Shown here piece by piece: positions 1 to 5,219 of a stretch of DNA of 19,922 bases; the stretch's first letter is position 1, and the number at the start of each line of letters is the position of its first letter. The notes under the pieces are model-generated. The model ran no database searches, had not been told where the DNA came from, and was given only the letters and a program-made list of their open reading frames with translations. Source of the stretch: an uncultured Prevotellaceae bacterium (lineage in GTDB: Bacteria; Bacteroidota; Bacteroidia; Bacteroidales; Bacteroidaceae); assembly GCA_937891085.1 (NCBI GenBank), contig CALAEY010000049.1:1-19922 (forward strand), given 5' to 3'. The translations under genes and the position numbers were made by a program.

Positions 1-1
1 A

Positions 2-358
2 TGGGGACTGAAGGATGAGTGCGAGCAAAACCGCATTATAGCCTACCTGTTTCAAGAACATTATCTTGATTGCGCCCGCTATTGTAAAGCCTTCGTCAAC
101 GATAAAATCAAATATCAAGGGTGGGGCAAACGAAAAATTCGCCAAATGCTTATAATGAAGAACTTGCCTCGACAAGATATAGCTAAAGCATTGACTGAAA
201 CCGACGAGCAACTGTATCAAACAACAATTGAGCGCGTACTCTCGCAAAAATATAAAACACTAAGCCCTGACGACCCGCACCGACAAGATAAATTATACCG
301 TTTTGCACTTAGTAGAGGCTTTAGTTATGAGGACATTGAATTTTTTCTTGCGGGATAA
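2..358 (+). CDS. recX: Regulatory protein RecX, C-terminal part (5' end outside window)
   Basis: RecX proteins bind RecA and modulate its filaments during recombination and SOS repair. The frame is open from base 2 to the TAA at 356-358, giving 118 residues of what is normally a protein of about 150-200. The reading begins WGLKDECEQNRIIAYLF and continues with ARYCKAFVNDKIKYQGWGK, then RKIRQMLIMKNLP. This matches the RecX three-helix repeat pattern (a basic helix with a K-x-G/W-G-K-R-K-I turn, followed by 'L..K.I'). The end, RFALSRGFSYEDIEFFLAG, is the typical RecX C-terminus, in which a late helix ends with 'RGF.yedI'. An internal ATG at 146 is in frame but lies in the middle of the domain, so it is not the start. 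Base composition is lower in G+C than in the genes that follow (26 of 60 in bases 181-240). Identification is by recalled family pattern. Confidence 0.85.
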   Translation, partial: WGLKDECEQNRIIAYLFQEHYLDCARYCKAFVNDKIKYQGWGKRKIRQMLIMKNLPRQDIAKALTETDEQLYQTTIERVLSQKYKTLSPDDPHRQDKLYRFALSRGFSYEDIEFFLAG

Positions 359-370
359 TTTTTGTTTTAC

Positions 371-378
371 TACTTTTG
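371..378 (+). promoter_or_regulatory. Bacteroidetes-type -7 box (TACTTTTG)
   Basis: TACTTTTG at 371-378 is an exact match to the Bacteroidetes -7 consensus TAnnTTTG, 37 bases before the ATG at 416. No clean TTTG sits 19-20 bases upstream, so the -33 element is weak. The expected transcript would start near 385 with a short A/T-rich leader. It would drive the first gene of the accessory cassette. Confidence 0.55.
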
Positions 379-415
379 CACCCGCAAATTTTTTTACTAA
401 CTAAAATAATACATT

Positions 416-1114
416 ATGAGTCAGAAGACATTAACTCCCATCAATGAGATGAAGAAGATTGTAGATGACATGGCAGTGGCCATCAGTGAGAAGTACCATA
501 TAGACAAGGTGGACGAGGGCATCATCTCACGGCTGACGAATGGTATCATCTCCGTGATGCTGCGCACCGCCACTGAGTTGATAGACCCGCAGACGGGCGA
601 GGTCTATTCCGTGAAGCGCACGGCCATGATAGGGCTGCCAGAGCAGGTAGATATCTATGAGCCCGTGCCGCTGGATTGCATCTTCATCTCCGGCGTGAAC
701 GTGCCAGCCCTGAAGGTCATCTTCGCCAAGGTGCGTGAATACATCTTAAATAATATAGGCCGCTTCACCTACAACTACTGGTTTATCTTCCACAAGCTGC
801 TGCTGGAGATAGGCCTGCTGGAAGAGGGCATATACAGCCAGCAGACCACCTTCAGGGAGTGGGTGGCACAGGTGTATGGGTGGACATGGGCCACGCAAGA
901 CTTCAAGCATGTGCAGCAGGGATTCAAGCACACCAAGACCGACCAGTGGAACGACCACACCGCCAAGGACCTGACCACCAGCCGCAACTATGTGACTATA
1001 AAAAACCAGCTGCGCTCACTGCTCCTCACAGGTGAGGGTAGCACCACCGCCTATGCACCTGCCATAGTGAAAGAGGGGCACTATCTGGACTACAAAATGC
1101 GCTGCAAGGTGTAG
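416..1114 (+). CDS. Hypothetical protein (232 residues), first gene of the accessory cassette
   Basis: I do not recognise this protein. It starts at the ATG at 416 after a TACTTTTG box and ends at TAG before a strong terminator, so it is probably transcribed alone. It has no signal peptide and no clear membrane segment. The N-terminal 60 residues look helical (IDKVDEGIISRLTNGIISVMLR). A short segment GEVYSVKRTAMIG follows, and then an aromatic-rich middle (FTYNYWFIFHKLLLEIGLLEEG, about 117-138; FREWVAQVYGWTWAT, 146-160). The last third is polar and basic, with KHTKTDQWNDHTAKD. The sharp, spaced Trp/Tyr content and basic tail would suit a nucleic-acid or protein-binding role, but this is speculation. 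Its position beside DUF5675, DUF3127 and VirE genes suggests a mobile-element or prophage-remnant cargo gene. Confidence 0.75.
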   Translation: MSQKTLTPINEMKKIVDDMAVAISEKYHIDKVDEGIISRLTNGIISVMLRTATELIDPQTGEVYSVKRTAMIGLPEQVDIYEPVPLDCIFISGVNVPALKVIFAKVREYILNNIGRFTYNYWFIFHKLLLEIGLLEEGIYSQQTTFREWVAQVYGWTWATQDFKHVQQGFKHTKTDQWNDHTAKDLTTSRNYVTIKNQLRSLLLTGEGSTTAYAPAIVKEGHYLDYKMRCKV

Positions 1115-1156
1115 CCAGTGCACCTGCCCTGTGCACCTCATGGGTGAACCTATATG

Positions 1157-1194
1157 CACCCCATGCACCACTTGGTGTGTGGGGTGTTTTTTTT
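1157..1194 (+). terminator. Rho-independent terminator after the 232-residue gene
   Basis: CACCCCATGCACC (1157-1169) pairs with GGTGTGTGGGGTG (1174-1186) across the loop ACTT. This gives a 13-base stem with two G-T wobbles, followed directly by eight T at 1187-1194. The upstream spacer repeats the hexamer TGCACC four times between 1122 and 1169. The structure separates the first gene from the DUF5675 gene. Confidence 0.88.
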
Positions 1195-1226
1195 CTTGGC
1201 TGCCCGCTATAGACGCACTACTTTTG
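1195..1226 (+). promoter_or_regulatory. Promoter for the DUF5675 gene
   Basis: TACTTTTG at 1219-1226 matches TAnnTTTG exactly. CTTG at 1195-1198, 20 bases upstream, is a three-of-four match to the -33 TTTG. The promoter starts right after the T-run of the preceding terminator. A small hairpin, GTCACG (1226-1231) with CGTGAC (1242-1247), lies about where the transcript would begin. The ATG at 1323 is almost 100 bases downstream, beyond an A-rich repeat leader. Confidence 0.6.
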
Positions 1227-1255
1227 TCACGTCAATACGGCCGTGACGATTAAAA

Positions 1256-1318
1256 ATTCAAAAATGCAAAGATTCAAAAATGCAAAGAAATTGAAAATTG
1301 AAAATTAAAAATTTAGAG
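1256..1318 (+). repeat. A-rich tandem repeats in the leader of the DUF5675 gene, partly 7-base period
   Basis: A 16-base unit ATTCAAAAATGCAAAG is repeated exactly twice (1256-1271 and 1272-1287). It is followed by four degenerate heptamers: TTGAAAA at 1291 and 1298, TTAAAAA at 1305 and TTTAGAG at 1312. The array ends 4 bases before the ATG at 1323. The heptamer period is shared with five other places in the window. Confidence 0.8.
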
Positions 1319-1322
1319 AAGT

Positions 1323-1760
1323 ATGTTTGAATTACTATTGAAACGAAGTATGCGGGATGCCGACTATACAGAAGGGAGGCTCTACAGCAGGACAGACAAC
1401 ACACGGGGCTGGACCTACCTGATGGACACGCTGGAGCCGCACGCCATAGACTGGCAACGAGAGAAGAAGATCATGGGGCGCACTGCCATCCCCGAAGGAC
1501 AATACAACATGAGGTTCACCACCTCGAAGAAGTTCGGTGACATGACGCCCTACGTGCAGTGTGTGCCACACTTCACCGGCATCTTGATGCACCCGGGCAA
1601 CACCGTAGCCGACACTCGCGGCTGCATCTTGGTGGGCATACGCGATGAGCATCATCACGGCACGCTGGTGAGCTCCCGCCACTGCTTCGAGATGCTCCAA
1701 AGCCTGCTGTGGCAGAACACGGGGCCAGCAGGGCGGTGGAAGTTGAAGATTAGTGGATAG
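1323..1760 (+). CDS. DUF5675 family protein
   Basis: This 145-residue protein matches the DUF5675 pattern as I recall it. The N-terminus is a strand of the form 'ellLkR....dytiGrLy'. Then come DTLEPH (35-40), the conserved turn TAIPEGQYNM (54-63) and PYVQCVPHFTGILMHPGN (76-93), followed by DTRGCILVG (97-105). His90 and Cys101 sit in a short H-P-G-N...GC arrangement that recalls the catalytic region of L,D-transpeptidases. The spacing is shorter than in that family, so an enzymatic role is only a hint. The family has no established function; members are frequent in phages and Bacteroidetes accessory regions. There is no signal peptide. The start at 1323 keeps the full N-terminal strand. The last residues (ISG) and the TAG are encoded by the beginning of a heptamer repeat. 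The gene is followed after 61 bases by the DUF3127 gene, probably in one transcript. Confidence 0.82.
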   Translation: MFELLLKRSMRDADYTEGRLYSRTDNTRGWTYLMDTLEPHAIDWQREKKIMGRTAIPEGQYNMRFTTSKKFGDMTPYVQCVPHFTGILMHPGNTVADTRGCILVGIRDEHHHGTLVSSRHCFEMLQSLLWQNTGPAGRWKLKISG

Positions 1761-1815
1761 TGGATAATTGACCATAATTCACAATTCATAATTTATAATT
1801 TATAATTCATAATTG
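1752..1815 (+). repeat. Heptanucleotide array spanning the DUF5675 stop codon
   Basis: AGTGGAT occurs twice (1752, 1759), then AATTGAC (1766), then after one extra base six units of consensus AYAATTN (1774-1815). Variants are ATAATTC, ACAATTC, ATAATTT and ATAATTG. The TAG stop of the DUF5675 gene (1758-1760) lies inside the first units. The array ends 6 bases before the ATG of the DUF3127 gene at 1822, so it fills the whole junction. Confidence 0.85.
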
Positions 1816-1821
1816 AATACA

Positions 1822-2124
1822 ATGGTAGATTTTGAGATTACAGGCGTGATTCGCCAGATTGGTCCTCTGCGTGAGGGTGTGAACAGTAAAAGTGGGAAAT
1901 CGTGGTCCCGACGCACGATAGTGATAGATCAGCAAGAAGATGGCGAGGAGCAGGCCAGTGTGAGCTTCGACCTCCGAGGCGATCGTGCCTTGCAGGTGAA
2001 GTGGAAAGACCTGCCGCTCACCGAGGGCATGCCAGTCACCGCCCACCTGGGCTGCCACACCCGCCAAAGCTCCGTCACCGGCACGTGGTGGAACGAGATG
2101 TACTGCTTTAACATTGAACGTTAA
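1822..2124 (+). CDS. DUF3127 family protein
   Basis: This 100-residue protein opens with MVDFEITGVIRQIGPLREG, then SGKSWSRRTIVID and ASVSFDLRGDRALQ. It ends with LTEGMPVTAHLGCHTRQ and TWWNEMYCFNIER. The order and spacing match the DUF3127 family of Bacteroidetes: 'G.v..i.....g.sgk.W.kr.fvie', '..fe..gdk', 'l.eG..v.v.f....re..g.wf.d...w.ie'. That pattern suggests a small OB-like beta barrel, and a single-strand nucleic-acid-binding role is plausible but unproven. I chose the ATG at 1822; a TTG at 1813 is in frame but lies inside the repeat array and adds only MNT. The final codons and the TAA (2122-2124) are made from a second heptamer array. Context with a primase-helicase fits a replication accessory role. 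Confidence 0.78.
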   Translation: MVDFEITGVIRQIGPLREGVNSKSGKSWSRRTIVIDQQEDGEEQASVSFDLRGDRALQVKWKDLPLTEGMPVTAHLGCHTRQSSVTGTWWNEMYCFNIER

Positions 2125-2176
2125 ACATTAAACATTGAACGTTAAACATTAAACATTAAACATTAAGCGTTAAACA
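2107..2176 (+). repeat. Heptanucleotide array (10 units) containing the DUF3127 stop codon
   Basis: Ten contiguous 7-base units run from 2107 to 2176: TTTAACA, TTGAACG, TTAAACA (five or more copies), TTGAACG again and TTAAGCG. The first units encode the C-terminal residues FNIER and the stop. The changes between units (A/G at two positions) look like alternation of two related heptamers. Confidence 0.9.
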
Positions 2177-2219
2177 TTCTGGTCCGACCTCACTGGAGCA
2201 GCGTGAAGAAATGGAGTAT

Positions 2220-2373
2220 CTTTTTCCGTTAAGAGCGCCGCACCAATTAGAGCCCCGAAGGGGATCGTCTTGCGGCGCTTAGGAAAAAGGTGCTACATTT
2301 TAGCTGCGGAAGTGCAGTCGGCGAGTTTTCTTTTTGGTTCTTTTTCTTTTGCTCGTGCAAAAGAAAAAAGAAC
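2220..2373. repeat. Double-palindrome intergenic element
   Basis: The first palindrome has CTTTTTCC (2220-2227), TAAG (2230-2233) and CGCCGCA (2236-2242). These pair in order with TGCGGCG (2271-2277), CTTA (2278-2281) and GGAAAAAG (2282-2289), leaving two 2-base bulges. A nested hairpin CCCC-GAA-GGGG sits at 2253-2263. The second palindrome pairs 2337-2352 (GTTCTTTTTCTTTTGC) with 2357-2373 around the loop TCGT, with one bulged A. Neither is followed by a T-run, so a simple terminator is unlikely. The element ends 22 bases before the ATG at 2396. It resembles repetitive palindromic elements; I believe similar sequences recur in Prevotella genomes, but that is memory and not checked. Confidence 0.7.
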
Positions 2374-2395
2374 AAGTAACTTAAAAAAAAGCATT

Positions 2396-2698
2396 ATGAA
2401 AATAACAGTAGAAATCAATGAAACACTGGTAGCGGCCAAGATAGGACGCTGCCTCGAAGGCTCCCTCCATATTATCAATGAAACCGAAGGCGAGTTCCAC
2501 CCCTACAGCCGCAAGGCTAAGCAACAAGGCTACAAAGTGAAGAAACTCCGTACGCAGCACGGCTATGCCAACATAGACCCCGACGGTGCCACCCTGCACC
2601 TGCGCTGCCTGCATAGGGAGAACATCTCCATAGACGTGGCCTTCGAAGATGAAACATGGCAGGCTGCCCAGTTCATCAGAGAAGAAACCAGAGCGTGA
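2396..2698 (+). CDS. Hypothetical protein (100 residues) upstream of the VirE gene
   Basis: I do not recognise this protein. The frame is open upstream to a possible ATG at 2270, but the extra 42 residues (including SASFLFGSFSFARAKEKRT) are translated palindrome and repeat sequence. I therefore take the ATG at 2396, which gives MKITVEINETLVAAKIGRCLEGSLHI as a natural N-terminus. A basic central part (PYSRKAKQQGYKVKKLRTQHG, 37-56) is followed by strands DGATLHLRCLHRENISIDVAFED and an acidic end. It has no signal peptide or membrane segment. The TGA at 2696-2698 overlaps the likely GTG start of the primase-helicase (GTGA), so the two are probably translated in a coupled way and work in the same process. 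A DNA-binding helper for that enzyme is a reasonable guess only. Confidence 0.7.
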   Translation: MKITVEINETLVAAKIGRCLEGSLHIINETEGEFHPYSRKAKQQGYKVKKLRTQHGYANIDPDGATLHLRCLHRENISIDVAFEDETWQAAQFIREETRA

Positions 2699-5124
2699 TA
2701 AGTTATCAGAGAAACATTCAAGGGGCTGCATTGCCATGCGATGCAGCCACCTTCTGGCACATCACCGACTCACGTAAGGTGAGCGACATCTGCCAGCAGA
2801 TAGACCAAGTGGTGAACGGCCCCACCAGCGACGGCCGTAGTTACGAACAGCAAACCGAGGAAGAACGACGCACCCGGCACGACCAGGCAGGCCTGCTCAA
2901 GAAGCAGCTGCCCAGCTTCTGCTTCATGGCCACCTTCCCCAGCGAGCGGCGACTGAAGAGCGATGCCGTGCCCACAGGACTGGTGATGCTCGACGTAGAT
3001 GGGATGGATCAGCCGCGCCAGTGGTACGAGCAGCAAGCCTTCACGCCCCAGCGCCTGGGGGAGCTCGGCATAGACTACATGGGGCAGACACCCTCCACCC
3101 GCGGCCTGCGCGTGGTGTTCAGAGCGCAGAGCGCCGACATAGCCCGTGAGCAGCAACGCATGTCGGTCCTGCTGGGCGTGCCCTTCGATCCTGCCTGCAA
3201 GGACCTCTCGCGCATGAGCTTCGCCGTGCCCCGCAGCTATATCTTCTACCTGAATGAAGAAATGTTTACCATTGACAATTCACAATTCACCATTGACAAT
3301 TCACAATTGACTCCCTCCTCCCTTCGGGATACCCCCTCTTGTGAAGAGGGAGAGTCGTGCCGCGACCAAGCGAGCAAAGCGATGTTGCATCCCATCGCGC
3401 AGCCTAACATCGCGCGGCAAAATTGTGAATTGTCAATTGTGAATTGTCAATTGAATTACCACGGCCTGCCATACGCTGCCATCATCGACAAGTATTGGGA
3501 ACTGTTCAATGATGGGAAGAAACCCTACAGAGGCGACCGCAACCTGCTGACCTTCGAGCTGGCTGTGAACCTATGCCACATCTGCGGCATGGACGTAGAC
3601 TGGCTCATGCAGGTGATACCCTGCTATGACGACTTCCCCGTGGAGGAGAAACGGCAGACCATAGTGAACGCCATAGCCCAGGCACGCCGCGCAGAGGAAG
3701 AGGGGCATGGCGGCATGCCCTACCGCCTGAAGCGCGTGCTGGAAGCCCTGAGGCCGCAGCCTGCCGCCACGGAGCAGCCAGTGAGACGGAAGAAGCCGTC
3801 TGACGACCAAGCCGATGAGCAGCGGCAGAAGCAAGCCGCCGACTTCGAGCGCCGACTGCTCCTGATAGACCTGCCCATAGGTCTGAAGGAGAGCATCGCT
3901 GGTGTCCCCACGGGCTTCGTGCTGCCAGCCCTCTGCGCCGCACTGCCCATAGCCGCCGCCTATGCCACACACGTGACCTATGTCTACTGCGACGGAGACT
4001 GGCACCGCCTGAACCTCATGAGCGTGATAGCGGGCAGGCAGGCCAGCGGCAAGAGCGTGGCCAAGGGCGTGGTGGATGTCTGGTGCCGACAGATGGAGGC
4101 CAGCGACGCAGAGGCCAGACGTGAGGAAGAGGCGTGGCGACAGCGCAAGAAGAACCGCAAGGCCAACGAGAAGCTGCCCGACGAGCCGCAGACCGTGGTG
4201 CGCGGCGTGCCAGTGACCATCTCGTGCTCCACGCTGCTGAAGCGCCTCAAGCGCAGCGGCGGGCAGCACCTCTACAGCTTCGGCGAGGAGCTGGACACCC
4301 TCTACAAGACCAACCGTGCCGGCTCGTGGAGCTCCAAGTATGACTGCTACCGCTATGCCTTCGACAACGCCTGGTGGGGACAGGACTACAACAGCGACCA
4401 AGCCGAGAGCGGCAAGGTGAGCGTGGCCTACAACTGGACCATTCTGGGCACCTACCGCTCACTGCGCAAGTGCTTCAGTGCCGACGAGGTGGAAGACGGA
4501 CTGGTGGGGCGCATCATCTTCTGCGAGATGCCCGACAACCGCTACCGTGAGATGCCGCACTACCGCCGCATCACCCCGCAGGAGGATGAGCGCATACAGC
4601 AGGCCGTGAGGCGGCTCTCTGAGGCCGAGGGCACCTATGAGCTGCCGCGGCTCAGCAGCGCCATAGAGGCCTGGGCTGCACAGCGCCGACTGGAGAGCAG
4701 CCGCGACGACGACGAGGTGAAAGACACCTTCTACAAGCGCAGCGCCGTGATAGGCATGCGTGCAGGGGTGCTCTTCTACCTGCTCTCTGACCACCCAGAA
4801 GGGGGCGGCGAGGGCAGTGACGTGAGTGAGGCCTGCCTGGACTTTGCACGGCTGGTGGCCGACTTCACCCTGTGGTATCAGAGCAGTCTCTTCGGCGAGG
4901 TGCTGCTCACCGAGGCCGCCGATATGGAGAGCCGCTGCGTGCGCTACACGGCCAACAAGCGCTTCTTCGACGAGCTGCCCATGCAGTTCAGGCTGGAGGA
5001 CGTGCTGGGGCGCCGTGGACTGAGCAAGAACGAGGCTGCCGTGCGCACCATGCTCTGGCGCTGGCGTAAAGACGGCTTTGTGACCTATGAAAACGGCACC
5101 TACAGCAAGAAAATGTCACAATAA
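2695..5124 (+). CDS. VirE N-terminal / DUF3987 domain primase-helicase-like protein
   Basis: This 809-residue protein has two modules. Residues 1-190 match the VirE N-terminal (BT4734-like) domain: QLPSFCFMATF (71-81), GLVMLDVDG (95-103) and TPSTRGLRVVF (132-142). The D-x-D pair (Asp100, Asp102) resembles the metal site of archaeo-eukaryotic primases. Residues about 255-350 form a helical primase-C-like linker. Residues about 393-740 match DUF3987, a helicase-like ATPase, with Walker A GRQASGKS at 447-454 and the strand YSFGEELD at 527-534. A winged-helix-like tail (FRLEDVLGRRGLSKNEAAVRTML) ends the protein. The GTG at 2695 overlaps the preceding stop; an ATG at 2656 would add 13 residues deep inside the neighbour. 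Residues 192-253 are an in-frame repeat insertion. Bases 4021-4080 are 41 of 60 G+C, far above recX or rho. Such proteins are common in Bacteroidales mobile and accessory DNA. The exact role is unknown. Confidence 0.85.
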   Translation: MISYQRNIQGAALPCDAATFWHITDSRKVSDICQQIDQVVNGPTSDGRSYEQQTEEERRTRHDQAGLLKKQLPSFCFMATFPSERRLKSDAVPTGLVMLDVDGMDQPRQWYEQQAFTPQRLGELGIDYMGQTPSTRGLRVVFRAQSADIAREQQRMSVLLGVPFDPACKDLSRMSFAVPRSYIFYLNEEMFTIDNSQFTIDNSQLTPSSLRDTPSCEEGESCRDQASKAMLHPIAQPNIARQNCELSIVNCQLNYHGLPYAAIIDKYWELFNDGKKPYRGDRNLLTFELAVNLCHICGMDVDWLMQVIPCYDDFPVEEKRQTIVNAIAQARRAEEEGHGGMPYRLKRVLEALRPQPAATEQPVRRKKPSDDQADEQRQKQAADFERRLLLIDLPIGLKESIAGVPTGFVLPALCAALPIAAAYATHVTYVYCDGDWHRLNLMSVIAGRQASGKSVAKGVVDVWCRQMEASDAEARREEEAWRQRKKNRKANEKLPDEPQTVVRGVPVTISCSTLLKRLKRSGGQHLYSFGEELDTLYKTNRAGSWSSKYDCYRYAFDNAWWGQDYNSDQAESGKVSVAYNWTILGTYRSLRKCFSADEVEDGLVGRIIFCEMPDNRYREMPHYRRITPQEDERIQQAVRRLSEAEGTYELPRLSSAIEAWAAQRRLESSRDDDEVKDTFYKRSAVIGMRAGVLFYLLSDHPEGGGEGSDVSEACLDFARLVADFTLWYQSSLFGEVLLTEAADMESRCVRYTANKRFFDELPMQFRLEDVLGRRGLSKNEAAVRTMLWRWRKDGFVTYENGTYSKKMSQ
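3268..3455. repeat. Inverted-repeat element inserted in frame in the VirE/DUF3987 gene
   Basis: The left arm (3268-3309) is six heptamers of types ACCATTG, ACAATTC and ACAATTG. The right arm (3421-3455) is five heptamers of types AATTGTG, AATTGTC and AATTGAA. ATTGACAATTCACAATT occurs at 3271-3287 and 3292-3308, and its exact reverse complement at 3421-3437 and 3435-3451, so the arms are 17-base perfect inverted repeats, each in two copies. The centre (3310-3420) holds further hairpins: CCCTCTT-GTG-AAGAGGG at 3334-3350 and GCGATG (3379-3384) with CATCGC (3393-3398). The element keeps the frame open and adds about 62 residues, including TIDNSQFTIDNSQL and CELSIVNCQL, between two domains. Confidence 0.88.
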
Positions 5125-5138
5125 GTCACAATAAGAAA
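5114..5138 (+). repeat. 25-base direct repeat, copy 1
   Basis: The 10-base unit GTCACAATAA occurs twice in tandem, with T before and GAAA after. The whole 25 bases recur identically at 10893-10917. This copy supplies the last two codons and the TAA of the VirE/DUF3987 gene and lies just before its terminator. Confidence 0.9.
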
Positions 5139-5148
5139 ATCACTCGCA

Positions 5149-5198
5149 CATACATCGGTGGAAATTTCTTAGACTTTTCTGCCGATGTATGATTTTTT
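5149..5198 (+). terminator. Terminator between the VirE and helicase-nuclease genes
   Basis: CATACATCGG (5149-5158) pairs perfectly with CCGATGTATG (5182-5191) across a 23-base loop. The second arm is followed by A and six T (5193-5198). The long loop is unusual, but the stem and T-run are convincing. The structure implies that the helicase-nuclease gene is transcribed separately. Confidence 0.75.
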
Positions 5199-5219
5199 AT
5201 TCCTAACTTTACACCAAAT

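Noticed and set aside
1115..1169. Four TGCACC hexamers as an operator or repeat array
   Set aside because: Two of the four are part of the terminator stem and the spacing is irregular (14, 25 and 8 bases approximately); no further support.
2270..2395. Upstream ATG extending the 100-residue gene by 42 residues
   Set aside because: The extension is translated palindrome and poly-T/poly-A repeat; ATG 2396 gives a natural N-terminus.
3571..4401. Long minus-strand frame (276 residues) opposite the VirE gene
   Set aside because: It lies wholly antisense to a gene with clear domains, and its product is His/Leu/Ala-rich with no motif. G+C-rich codon bias keeps the opposite strand open.
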